Assembly (NCBI GenBank): GCA_016342325.1
Contig: JAEINR010000010.1
Coordinates: 1-64,000 of the forward strand
Direction of reading: 5' to 3'
Length of the DNA stretch: 64,000 nucleotides
Source: Desulfobacterium sp.
GTDB lineage: Bacteria; Desulfobacterota; Desulfobacteria; Desulfobacterales; Desulfobacteraceae
The position numbers and the translations under genes were made by a program. Shown piece after piece: positions 8,856 to 17,736 of this stretch. Below the pieces are notes generated by a model. It searched no databases. It saw only the letters and a list, made by a program, of their open reading frames with translations, and was not told the origin of the DNA. How positions within the stretch are numbered: position 1 is the stretch's first letter; the number at the start of each line of letters is the position of its first letter.

Positions 8856-11800
8856 ATGTTCGACCTTATCCAAAAAAAGATCGTAGTGAAACTGGCCTGC
8901 ATCATCGTGCTGATCGTCACCCTTGTGAGCACCGTCTCCGTCGTCTATTTCAACAGGACCAACAGCGCCCTGGCAATGGAAGATCTTGAGAATGAGATCG
9001 CCAACGCCGTCAAACTCTCCGAAATGGTCTATTCCCAGTCCCTGTGGAATTTCGACGACAAGGAAGTGAGCCGATTAAACCATGCCTTGCTCAAGAACGA
9101 GATCATCGTGGCAATCAATGTTTACAACATGACAGGCCTTGTCAGGGCCCACAAGAAACAAGGCCTGGCTTCCCAGGCGGAGAACAGCGGTCAGATCACC
9201 CCCTTGACCACCCCCTTTGAACTCTCCCCGGAGAATCGCCTGCACCGAATGGTCACAAGCAAAATAAAACGGAACGATGAACTTCTCGGACATTTTGAAC
9301 TGTTCTATACGGAAGCGTTCATTTCTGCGGCCAACAAAAAGGCAAGCATCCGGATGATCGTCTCGTTTACCATCATCGCAGCCCTGATCATTGTAGTGGT
9401 CTTTGTCGGGTTGGACCGGCTCACCATCCAACCGGTGCTGGTCCTGGCAAACCACTCCCGGAGCATCGCCGAAACCAATGACTACTCGGTGAGAATCGAC
9501 AAGCTGGATAGAACGGATGAGATCGGCACCCTGGTCAACGGATTCATCAACATGCTCAAACAGATCAACGCCAAGGACCGGGAACGACAGGAGCTCTACG
9601 CCACCCTTAAGGAAAGTGAAAAACGATTTCGCTCGATCTTCGCAAACCTGCAGAATGCCATCGACAAGGAGGACTACTCCCTGCGGATCTCCCCTGAATC
9701 CAGGGACGACGACCTATCCAACTCCCTGAACAAGATGATCCGGACCCTGGAGATTGCGGACATTGAAACCACCCGGCAGAACTGGCTCAAAACCGGACAG
9801 AACGAGCTGAACAGCATCATCGCCGGAGAACAGAACATCGAACGCCTCTGCCTCAAGGCGATCACCTATATTGCCGACTATCTGGGCGCCCAGGTGGGAA
9901 CCTTTTTTGTGGAGGAGAAAAAAGACCTCTACAAGCTGGTGGCAAGCTATGCTTTTACCCAGAGAAAGGGGCTTGCCAACAAAGTGGCCATTGGAGAAGG
10001 GCTGGTGGGCCAGGCAGCCCTGGAGAAAAAGAGAATTATCTTCACCCAGGTGCCGGAATCCTACATCAAGATCACCTCCTCCCTCGGTAATGCCCTGCCC
10101 ACCAACCTCCTTGTCCTTCCCCTGGTTTATGAAGAAAACGTCAAGGGGCTCATGGAGCTTGGCTCAGTCTCGGAATTCACGGAGGATCAACTCGAGTTTG
10201 TCGAAATGGCAGGCCGCACCCTTGGGGTGGCCATCAATTCGGCCCTGTTCAACGAACAGCTTGCAGCGCTCCTTGAAAGAACCCAGGAACAGGCAGAGGA
10301 GTTGAAGGTCCAGCAGGAGGAGCTCAAGACAGCGAACCTGGAGCTGGAAGAGCAGACAGAGAGCCTGAAAAAATCGGAAGCACAGCTTCAGCTCCAGCAG
10401 GAGGAACTCCAGGCAAGCAATGAGGAGCTGGAGGAGAAGACCGAGCTCCTCGAAAGCCAGAAAGGGGAGATCGAGAAAAAAAACCGCATCCTCAAGACCA
10501 AACAAAAGGAGGTGGAAGAGAAGGCCAGACAGCTTGAGATCGCCACCCGTTACAAATCGGAATTTCTGGCCAACATGTCCCATGAACTCAGGACCCCCCT
10601 GAACAGCCTTCTGATCCTTGCCAACATGCTGGCTGAAAACCAGGAGAACAACCTCACCCAAGACCAGGTGGAATCGGCGTCATCCATCCACAGAAGCGGC
10701 CAGAATCTTCTCCACCTGATCAACGACATCCTCGACCTCTCCAAGATCGAGGCCAGGAAGATTGAATTGAGCCTTTCAAATATTTCCATGGAGAGCCTCT
10801 TATCCAACGTCAGAAGCGAGTTCGTGCACGTGGCAAAGAAAAAGGACCTGGACTTCAACACCCAGGTGACGGACAACTTACCCAGGGAGATCACCACGGA
10901 TGTTCACAGGCTCGAACAGATCCTGAGGAACCTGGTGGGCAATGCAGTGAAATTTACGCAACAGGGGGCTGTATCCCTCTCCATTTCAAGGCCTTCTCCC
11001 GGAACGTCCCTGACCCGGAAGGAACTCGATCCTGCCAGGACCATCGCCATTGCCATCGAGGATACAGGGCTGGGCATCTCCAAGGAAAAGCTTGGGATCA
11101 TATTTGAAGCCTTTAAGCAGGTGGACGGCTCCATCAGCAGGCGCCACGGCGGCACCGGCCTTGGGCTCTCCATTTCCCGGGAACTTGCCGTGATCCTGGG
11201 CGGAGAAATCCAGGTGGAAAGCCGGCCCGACAAGGGAACGGTCTTCACCCTCTACATCCCCGAGGTGATCTCCCTTCCCGGCCCGGAAGAAAAGGCGCTT
11301 TCAGAACCCGCCCCCAAATTCGATCTTGCGCCACGCCAGGAGGCGGTTCCAACGGAAGAACCGGCCGCCAAAGAAGCGCCAGGGACCACCGTTTCCCCGG
11401 GGGGAAGAACCATGCTCATCATCGAGGATGACACGGAATTTGCCGGGATCCTCGCCAAGTTCTTCCAGAAAAACGGGTACGCCCCCATTGTGGCAAAAAA
11501 CGGGGAGACCGGGATCAAGTACGCCATCGAACAGCGACCAACGGCAATCACCCTGGACATCGGTCTGCCCGGCATCGACGGCTGGACTGTCTTGAACGAA
11601 CTGAAACACAACCCGGCAACCCGGCACATCCCCGTTCACATCATGTCCGCCTTTGACAATACCCGCCAGGGCCTGGAAAAGGGTGCCGTGGGCTACCTGA
11701 CAAAACCCATCAGCCAGAACGACCTGAGACAGGCCCTGGGCCGAATCGAGGGTATCCTGGCAAGCGATGTCAAGGAACTTCTGGTGGTGGAGGACAACAC

Positions 11801-12572
11801 GGAGCTCCGCAAGAGCATTCTCAAGCTGCTGACCACCCACGACATCAACGCCGTTGCCGTGGGCACCGGCAAAAAGGCGATCCAGTTATTAAAAAAGAAG
11901 CGGTTCGACTGCATGATCCTGGACCTTGGGCTTCCCGACATCTCGGGATTTGAACTCCTGGACAGGATCAACAGTGACGACACCATGGAAACCATGCCGG
12001 TCATCATATACACGGGAAGGCAACTGAGCCGGGAGGAGAACGAAAAGCTCGAACGCTATGCGTCAAGCATTGTCCTGAAGAGCGCCGTCTCCATGGAGCG
12101 ACTCCTTGACGAAACCGCGTTATTCATGCACCGGGTGGAAAGCGACATGCCGGAACAGCACCAGAAGATGATACAGAAGATTCGGGACAAGGGAGAGATC
12201 CTTCCCGGGAAACGCGTGCTTCTGGTGGATGACGACATGCGCAACGCCTTTGCCCTGAACAAATTTCTCAAATCAAGGGGCATGGAGGTCACCATTGCCA
12301 ACAACGGTAAAAAGGCCTTGGAAATCCTGGACAAGGGGGATAAGGTGGATATAGTTCTCATGGACATCATGATGCCGGTGATGGACGGCTATGAGACCAT
12401 GCAGCGGATCCGGAAGCAAAAGAAGTTCAAGTCCCTCCCCATCCTCGCCTTGACGGCAAAGGCCATGGAGACCGACCGGGAGGAGTGCATACGGTGCGGG
12501 GCCAACGATTACCTGTCCAAGCCGGTGGACACAAACAAATTGGTAACCATGCTAAGGGTTTGGTTATACTGA
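8856..12572 (+). CDS. Membrane hybrid histidine kinase with HAMP, GAF and three receiver domains
   Basis: The protein has 1238 residues. Two membrane spans (about 9-32 and 168-186) frame an extracytoplasmic domain of about 135 residues. HAMP follows (about 187-240), then a second HAMP-like or linker segment, GAF (about 325-465) and a long Gln/Glu-rich coiled coil (465-565). The kinase core comes next: H-box with phospho-acceptor His576 in MSHELRTP, an N-box near LVGNAVKFTQ, and G-boxes DTGLGIS and GGTGLGLS. Three receivers follow with phospho-acceptor Asp901, Asp1023 and Asp1170. It starts at 8856 after AAGGAGAG. The periplasmic domain could read the state of the binding protein encoded upstream. 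Output probably flows to the CheR/CheB and second-kinase genes downstream, which follow with gaps or overlaps under 20 bp. Confidence 0.92.
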   Translation: MFDLIQKKIVVKLACIIVLIVTLVSTVSVVYFNRTNSALAMEDLENEIANAVKLSEMVYSQSLWNFDDKEVSRLNHALLKNEIIVAINVYNMTGLVRAHKKQGLASQAENSGQITPLTTPFELSPENRLHRMVTSKIKRNDELLGHFELFYTEAFISAANKKASIRMIVSFTIIAALIIVVVFVGLDRLTIQPVLVLANHSRSIAETNDYSVRIDKLDRTDEIGTLVNGFINMLKQINAKDRERQELYATLKESEKRFRSIFANLQNAIDKEDYSLRISPESRDDDLSNSLNKMIRTLEIADIETTRQNWLKTGQNELNSIIAGEQNIERLCLKAITYIADYLGAQVGTFFVEEKKDLYKLVASYAFTQRKGLANKVAIGEGLVGQAALEKKRIIFTQVPESYIKITSSLGNALPTNLLVLPLVYEENVKGLMELGSVSEFTEDQLEFVEMAGRTLGVAINSALFNEQLAALLERTQEQAEELKVQQEELKTANLELEEQTESLKKSEAQLQLQQEELQASNEELEEKTELLESQKGEIEKKNRILKTKQKEVEEKARQLEIATRYKSEFLANMSHELRTPLNSLLILANMLAENQENNLTQDQVESASSIHRSGQNLLHLINDILDLSKIEARKIELSLSNISMESLLSNVRSEFVHVAKKKDLDFNTQVTDNLPREITTDVHRLEQILRNLVGNAVKFTQQGAVSLSISRPSPGTSLTRKELDPARTIAIAIEDTGLGISKEKLGIIFEAFKQVDGSISRRHGGTGLGLSISRELAVILGGEIQVESRPDKGTVFTLYIPEVISLPGPEEKALSEPAPKFDLAPRQEAVPTEEPAAKEAPGTTVSPGGRTMLIIEDDTEFAGILAKFFQKNGYAPIVAKNGETGIKYAIEQRPTAITLDIGLPGIDGWTVLNELKHNPATRHIPVHIMSAFDNTRQGLEKGAVGYLTKPISQNDLRQALGRIEGILASDVKELLVVEDNTELRKSILKLLTTHDINAVAVGTGKKAIQLLKKKRFDCMILDLGLPDISGFELLDRINSDDTMETMPVIIYTGRQLSREENEKLERYASSIVLKSAVSMERLLDETALFMHRVESDMPEQHQKMIQKIRDKGEILPGKRVLLVDDDMRNAFALNKFLKSRGMEVTIANNGKKALEILDKGDKVDIVLMDIMMPVMDGYETMQRIRKQKKFKSLPILALTAKAMETDREECIRCGANDYLSKPVDTNKLVTMLRVWLY

Positions 12573-12591
12573 AAATAACGGGTCAAACATT

Positions 12592-13437
12592 ATGAACAAC
12601 GAAGAGATAGAGATCAACATTCTCCTGAATGCGATCCAGCTGAAATATGGGTATGACTTTACCCAATATGCAGATGCCTCCCTGACCCGGCGCATCCACA
12701 AAAGCCTTGCCGATAGCGGTTACAACAGGATATCAGAGATGATTACCCCCCTCATCCACGACAAGGAATTTTTCAACGTGTTTCTCAACAACCTTACGGT
12801 CAATGTCACCGAAATGTTCCGGGACCCCCCTTTTTTCCACAACCTGCGGGAAAAGGTGATCCCCTACCTCAAGACCTTTCCGTTTATAAAAGTGTGGTCC
12901 GTGGGGGTTGCCACCGGTGAAGAGGTCTATTCCCTTGCCATCCTGCTCAAGGAGGAGGGGCTCTATGACAAGGCCTTGATCTATGCCACGGACTTCAACG
13001 ACACCGTCCTGGAAGCCGCCCAAAAGGGGATCTATCCGGCCCAATCCATCAAAACAAGCACCCGGAACTACCAGAAATCCGGCGGAAAGCACTCCTTTGC
13101 AACCTACTACCACGCCGACTACGATTCGGTAATCTTTGACAGGGCGCTCAAGAAGAACATCGTGTTTGCAAACCACAATCTGGCAACCGACGGCGTGTTT
13201 GGTGAGATGAACCTGATTCTGTGCCGAAATGTGCTCATCTACTTTAACAGGGAGCTCCAGGACCGCGTCCTTAAGCTCTTCCATGACAGCCTGCGAACCA
13301 ACGGTTTTTTGTGCTTAGGCACCAGGGAAACCATTGATTTTTCCACGGTTGTCGACGCCTTTGTCCCCATCAAAAAAAGGCTCCGGATCTTCCAGAAAAA
13401 GAGGGACCAGACCCAGGAGATAAGCGATGAAGGTTGA
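12592..13437 (+). CDS. cheR: CheR-type protein-glutamate methyltransferase
   Basis: The 281-residue protein has the CheR N-terminal helical domain followed by an S-adenosylmethionine-binding fold. The SAM motif SVGVATGEEVYSLA is close to the usual S-G-C-S-T-G-E-E-P-Y-S pattern, and LILCRNVLIYF near residue 205 is the classic CheR motif. CheR methylates glutamates of chemoreceptors. Here there is no receptor, CheA or CheW nearby, so the substrate may be one of the neighbouring kinases or a distant receptor. It lies 19 bp after the hybrid kinase gene and overlaps cheB by 11 bp. No strong ribosome-binding site is seen, which fits translational coupling. Confidence 0.93.
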   Translation: MNNEEIEINILLNAIQLKYGYDFTQYADASLTRRIHKSLADSGYNRISEMITPLIHDKEFFNVFLNNLTVNVTEMFRDPPFFHNLREKVIPYLKTFPFIKVWSVGVATGEEVYSLAILLKEEGLYDKALIYATDFNDTVLEAAQKGIYPAQSIKTSTRNYQKSGGKHSFATYYHADYDSVIFDRALKKNIVFANHNLATDGVFGEMNLILCRNVLIYFNRELQDRVLKLFHDSLRTNGFLCLGTRETIDFSTVVDAFVPIKKRLRIFQKKRDQTQEISDEG

Positions 13438-14014
13438 TTTTAGCGCCGTTGTCATTGGGGTTTCCGCAGGCGGATTCCAGGCCCTTCACACCCTCCTGCC
13501 CCTGTTTCCCAAGGCCTTTCCCTCCCCTGTGATCGTTGTTCAACACAGGATGGCCGGGGAGGACGATTTTTTTATCGATTCCCTGAACAACAAATCCCGA
13601 CTCACGGTCAAGGAGGCCGAGGAGAAGGAGGAGATCCGTCCGGGCACTGCGTACATCGCCCCCGGCGGGTACCATCTGCTTGTTGAAAAGGACCACACCT
13701 TCAGCCTCTCCGTGGACGAACCGGTCTGTTATGCAAGGCCCTCCATCGATGTCCTGTTTGAAACCGCGGCCCGGGTCTATGGCTCGCACCTGGTGGGCAT
13801 CATCCTCACCGGAGCCAACAGCGACGGCAGCAACGGCATTAAAACCATCAAGCAAGGAAGCGGGCTCACCATTGCCCAGGATCCGGAAACAGCCGAGGTG
13901 AATCTCATGCCCCTGTCTGCCATCGCAACCCATTGTATTGATTTCATTTTACCCCTTGAGGAGATTCCCTCGTTCTTGACAAACCTTGTGGAGGATACCC
14001 ATGACAACTCCTGA
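13427..14014 (+). CDS. CheB-type methylesterase domain protein without receiver
   Basis: The 195-residue protein consists only of the CheB catalytic domain. The expected triad is visible: Ser13 in GVSAGG, His40 in VVQHRM, and Asp133 in TGANSDG. Canonical chemotaxis CheB carries an N-terminal receiver domain that controls the esterase. It is absent here, as in stand-alone CheB domains found in signalling clusters. The enzyme should remove methyl groups added by the adjacent CheR (or deamidate glutamines). It overlaps cheR by 11 bp and the next kinase gene by 14 bp, so these genes are translated as one unit. Confidence 0.9.
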   Translation: MKVDFSAVVIGVSAGGFQALHTLLPLFPKAFPSPVIVVQHRMAGEDDFFIDSLNNKSRLTVKEAEEKEEIRPGTAYIAPGGYHLLVEKDHTFSLSVDEPVCYARPSIDVLFETAARVYGSHLVGIILTGANSDGSNGIKTIKQGSGLTIAQDPETAEVNLMPLSAIATHCIDFILPLEEIPSFLTNLVEDTHDNS

Positions 14015-16064
14015 TAATAAACCGACAATACTCATGGTGGATGACACCCCGGAAAACCTTTTTGCCCTGGAACAGTTGACCAAAACACTGGATGTCAACA
14101 TCGTCACCGCCACCTCGGGCAGTGACGCCCTGAACCTGACCCTCCACCACGATTTTTCCCTGATTCTCCTGGATGTGCTGATGCCCGAAATGAACGGGTA
14201 CGAAGTGGCTGAACTCCTCCAGAAAAATGAGCGGACCGCCTCCATCCCTATCATCTTCATCTCGGCCATGGACAAGAGCGATATCATGGAGATCAAGGGA
14301 TACAGCATGGGCGCCGTGGATTTCATATTTAAGCCCATCAACGAAACCGTCTTGACCAGCAAGATCAAGGTGCACCTGGAGCTGTACCAGATGCGGCGCT
14401 ATGTCGAGACCATGATGCTCAAACATAAAACAGAAAAGCCCAAGATCCTCACCGTGGATGACCACCCGGAAAATCTTTTTGTCCTGGACAAGCTCTTGCA
14501 AAAGCTTGATGCCGAGATCATCCAGGCAACCAGCGGAAACGAGGCCCTCGCCAAGGTGCTGGACCATGACTTTGCCCTGATTATCCTGGATGTCCAGATG
14601 CCGGATATGGATGGTTATGAAGTGGCCGAAATCCTGAAGTACGAAGACAGGACGGAAAAAATTCCCATCATCTTTGTCACGGCCATTGACCGGGATGACG
14701 CAAAGGAGATCAAGGGATACCACAAGGGAGCGGTGGACTTCATCTTCAAGCCCCTGAACGAATTCATTCTTCTGAGCAAGGTCAAGGTCTTTCTTGAGCT
14801 CTACAAGATAAAGCACGGCCTTGAACGTCTTGTGGCCGAACGCACCCAGGAGCTGAAGAAGAACAACGAACAGCTCAAGGCCGAGAGCATCAAAAACGTC
14901 CTCGCAACAGAGGAGCTTGCAGAGTCCAGGACCTATCTCCTGGATGTCATCAACGCCATCTCCGCAGCCCTGATCAGCGTGGATGCCAAGGGAAACGTCC
15001 TTGACATGAACAGAGCTGCGGAAACCCTGGCAAGGCACCTTACGGAAGAGGCCAGGGGAAAACCCATCGGCGAGCTCCTTCCACGGTTCAACGGGCTGAC
15101 CCAGGAGGCTGTTGAAGCCATTGCAACAGGAACGCCCCTTGAGAAGAACCGGGTCGCCGTCACCCTGGGCGACAAACTCCAGGTAAACGACCTGGGCATC
15201 TACCCCTTGAGCTCCACCAAGAACCAGGGAGCAGTGGTCAGGATCGACGATGTCACGGACAGGGCAAGGATGGACGAGATCATGATCCAGTCAGAAAAAA
15301 TGCTCTCCCTGGGGGGGCTTGCCGGGGGAATGGCCCATGAGATCAACAATCCCCTGGCCGGCATCATCCAGAACATCCAGGTGATGGCCAACAGGGTGAA
15401 GGGGGATCTGCCCAAAAACCTTGCGGTGGCAAAAGAGTGCGGCACCACCCTTGAAACCCTCCGGTCCTACATGGAAAAAAGGGAAATCTTCCAGATGATC
15501 GATACGATCATGGAGGCGGGAAGGCGGGCAGCCCAGATCGTGGACAACATGCTCAGCTTCAGCAGAAAGAGCGAAGGACGGCCAAAGCCTGAAAATATCA
15601 AAAAGCTCTTGGACCGGACAATTAAACTTGCGGAAAACGACTATGACCTGAAGAAAAACTTTGATTTCAGGCAGATCAAAATCATCCGAGACTATCAGCC
15701 GGACATGCCGGCCGTGGTGTGCCAGGCAAGCAAGATTCAGCAGGTGATGCTGAACCTTCTGAAAAACGGTGCCCACGCAATGGGCGACAAAGCGGGGGCA
15801 AGCCAATTCAGTTTAGGGATTGCCATGGAGAACGGCATGGCCTGCCTGAGGGTGAAGGACAACGGAACCGGCATGGACAAGGCGGTGTGCAAACGAATTT
15901 TCGAACCCTTTTTCACCACAAAAAAGAGCGGAACCGGCCTTGGCCTCTCCATCGCCTATTTTATCATTGCAGAGGACCACGACGGCACCATCGAGGTGGA
16001 ATCCGTCCAGGGCAAAGGCACAACCTTTATCATACGGCTGCCCATGGTTGCCTCTCCAGCCTAG
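14001..16064 (+). CDS. Cytoplasmic histidine kinase with two N-terminal receivers and a PAS domain
   Basis: The 687-residue protein has two tandem receiver domains (phospho-acceptors Asp58 and Asp197), a coiled-coil linker (about 280-315), a PAS domain (about 315-425) and a kinase core with His446 in GGMAHEINNPLAG. The ATPase domain has G-boxes KDNGTGMD and SGTGLGLS. There is no membrane span. Receivers ahead of a kinase suggest that phosphate arriving from the upstream hybrid kinase tunes this kinase's activity, but no output regulator lies next to it. The ATG at 14001 has GGAGG seven bases upstream and overlaps the cheB end; an upstream in-frame start at 13986 is less likely. Its stop codon lies inside the start of dispersed repeat copy C. 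Confidence 0.92.
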   Translation: MTTPDNKPTILMVDDTPENLFALEQLTKTLDVNIVTATSGSDALNLTLHHDFSLILLDVLMPEMNGYEVAELLQKNERTASIPIIFISAMDKSDIMEIKGYSMGAVDFIFKPINETVLTSKIKVHLELYQMRRYVETMMLKHKTEKPKILTVDDHPENLFVLDKLLQKLDAEIIQATSGNEALAKVLDHDFALIILDVQMPDMDGYEVAEILKYEDRTEKIPIIFVTAIDRDDAKEIKGYHKGAVDFIFKPLNEFILLSKVKVFLELYKIKHGLERLVAERTQELKKNNEQLKAESIKNVLATEELAESRTYLLDVINAISAALISVDAKGNVLDMNRAAETLARHLTEEARGKPIGELLPRFNGLTQEAVEAIATGTPLEKNRVAVTLGDKLQVNDLGIYPLSSTKNQGAVVRIDDVTDRARMDEIMIQSEKMLSLGGLAGGMAHEINNPLAGIIQNIQVMANRVKGDLPKNLAVAKECGTTLETLRSYMEKREIFQMIDTIMEAGRRAAQIVDNMLSFSRKSEGRPKPENIKKLLDRTIKLAENDYDLKKNFDFRQIKIIRDYQPDMPAVVCQASKIQQVMLNLLKNGAHAMGDKAGASQFSLGIAMENGMACLRVKDNGTGMDKAVCKRIFEPFFTTKKSGTGLGLSIAYFIIAEDHDGTIEVESVQGKGTTFIIRLPMVASPA

Positions 16065-16145
16065 ACAAGCCAGAACCAAAGCGGTTATCTGATTCTCGAT
16101 TCTCTTGCCAAAATAACACGAAAATCAGAGCGAAGAAGCTAAAAC
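16061..16145 (+). repeat. Dispersed intergenic repeat, copy C
   Basis: This copy begins CTAGACAAGCCAG at the stop codon of the upstream kinase gene and continues ACCAAAGCG, then CTGATTCTC (16089-16097) paired with GAAAATCAG (16120-16128) with one mismatch. It carries a 7-bp internal duplication GATTCTCGATTCTC compared with copy A and ends CGAAGAAGCTAAAA. It fills the gap between the convergent kinase and beta-helix genes, so it may be transcribed from either side. Confidence 0.8.
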
Positions 16146-17314
16146 AGGCGATTTTCGATGACCGGGGGCTTAGAGAACCGAACATCATCCCCTAATATCC
16201 AAAGATTATAAAACGGATCTCCATTGGTATGGATCTCCTGGAGCCCGGCACCGTTGAGGATAACGGTGCCGTAGTTGTGAACAAAACCGCCCTCATTATC
16301 CATGTGGCCCGAAATCTTGATGCCGGCCCCTTCCTGGGGAAACAACACCCCTTTGGTATCGATAAAAACGTGGTAAAACCGTGAATTTGTAGCCGGGATA
16401 AAGAGACCGGAGTAGATAGACAGGGATTGGACAGCGATGGAGTCGGCCTGAACCTGGGAGACGTTATCGATTTCCAGGCAATTAAAATGGGTGAAACCAA
16501 CGATTCTCTGGGGCGCATCTCCGCTGAAGACAACGGTTCCCTGGTTTGCCAACACAAGCCCATGGTTGATCCAGTTGCCCGAGACGATTACCCGGGTGTC
16601 ATTTCCAAGGATTAGCGTCGAGCCCTCTGAGATGTCGACATCCTTGGCCGTCACATGGGTCCCAGGGTCCAGGACCAGGGTCCCCTGGAGAATATTGATG
16701 GTTCCGTTAATGCGCAAGCTTGTATTACAAACCACCGTGGCACCGTTGGTGATGGTAACGGATTCATACGCCGTGTCCGAATTCAAGGCGTAAACAGCAG
16801 GTTTGTCAAACACGTGTACGGGTGCAATGTCAGGCAATGGGGTATGTATCCCGATCCACCCATACCGGTAATGAAGTCCGTAGTCATCCATGCGAAGAAA
16901 CTCAATGACGCCAAACATCCCGTGGTGCCGGATCAGGAGAGTGGGCCGGTGGTTTGAATCCAACGCGTCATCTTCAAACGTATCAAAAACAATAAGCGCC
17001 TTGCTGGAAAACGAAACGCCATGGGGATTAAATGTTCGGGAGTCTGGCGTAACGCCGGCATAGGAGTAATATCCCATGGACTCCCAGGAGGGAGGGCCGG
17101 GGATGACGTTGGCAAAAGTGACGCCCTCCACGGGGTAGACATACCCAAACCGTTTGTTTGCAGCGCTCCAGGGCATCTTGATTATTCCCAGATCCATGGG
17201 GGCCCCGATCCGACTGTAACCCTGGTGCTTTATGGCCCCGCAATCCCCTGCCTGCCCCCACAGGCAAAGGACACAAACAACCATCACCATAAACAACAAA
17301 TGTCGCCACGCCAT
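16139..17314 (-). CDS. Secreted protein with beta-helix-like repeats, unknown function
   Basis: The protein of about 391 residues starts with a signal peptide (MAWRHLLFMVMVVCVLCLWG, cleavage expected near residue 25). The C-terminal half is made of short strands rich in Gly, Asn, Thr and Val, with units of the type GTLVLDPGTHVTAKDVDISEGS and GNWINHGLV. These resemble beta-helical stacks in bacterial surface proteins. The N-terminal half has no recognised domain. A GTG at 17380 would add 22 residues in front of the signal peptide. The ATG at 17314 is preferred because it places the hydrophobic core correctly. The gene stands alone, and its function is unknown. Confidence 0.65.
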   Translation of the reverse strand: MAWRHLLFMVMVVCVLCLWGQAGDCGAIKHQGYSRIGAPMDLGIIKMPWSAANKRFGYVYPVEGVTFANVIPGPPSWESMGYYSYAGVTPDSRTFNPHGVSFSSKALIVFDTFEDDALDSNHRPTLLIRHHGMFGVIEFLRMDDYGLHYRYGWIGIHTPLPDIAPVHVFDKPAVYALNSDTAYESVTITNGATVVCNTSLRINGTINILQGTLVLDPGTHVTAKDVDISEGSTLILGNDTRVIVSGNWINHGLVLANQGTVVFSGDAPQRIVGFTHFNCLEIDNVSQVQADSIAVQSLSIYSGLFIPATNSRFYHVFIDTKGVLFPQEGAGIKISGHMDNEGGFVHNYGTVILNGAGLQEIHTNGDPFYNLWILGDDVRFSKPPVIENRLF

Positions 17315-17736
17315 AGGAACCGACCCTTTTGTCCAATAACAAGACTTTATTAAAACAACGTTTTTTTTTAGCTTAATCACGATACCACACCAACAAAAAT
17401 TGTTCCTGGCTCTCTACCGATAGCAAAATCCTTGCCATTCCGAAATAAAACACAGAACCATCTGTTTTATTGAAATATTTCACACATAGGCGTTAAAATC
17501 ACCCATCCCTATCCCTGTATGGAATCCCAGACACCCACCCCCAGCGGACAGGCCCACGCCACCGTAACGGACTGGTGTTTCAGGTCTTTTCCAACATTGA
17601 ATGGTTTTTCCTACACTCTGAAAGACAAGATTTTCCCGGACCGGGGGGGGGCTTGGCGAAAAACCGCGAAAAAAGGGGATGGAGCACCCAGGTTACCCGG
17701 GGCATTTTTACCCCGGGCAGGGTTGTATGAATTTAA
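17315..17736. other. Intergenic region with a hairpin after glrR
   Basis: No gene is supported here. A hairpin CCCGGGG (17696-17702) / CCCCGGG (17711-17717) lies just beyond the stop of the minus-strand response-regulator gene. It could act as a weak terminator, although no U-tract follows. The rest should hold the promoter of the secreted beta-helix gene, but no clear -35/-10 pair was identified. Confidence 0.4.

Noticed and set aside
12592-14014. A canonical chemotaxis operon
   Set aside because: cheR and a cheB domain are present, but cheA, cheW, cheY-only and receptor genes are missing nearby, so it is better read as part of a phosphorelay cluster.
13944-15038. 364-codon open frame antisense to the two-receiver kinase
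   Set aside because: Mirror of duplicated receiver domains, which explains its internal repetition.
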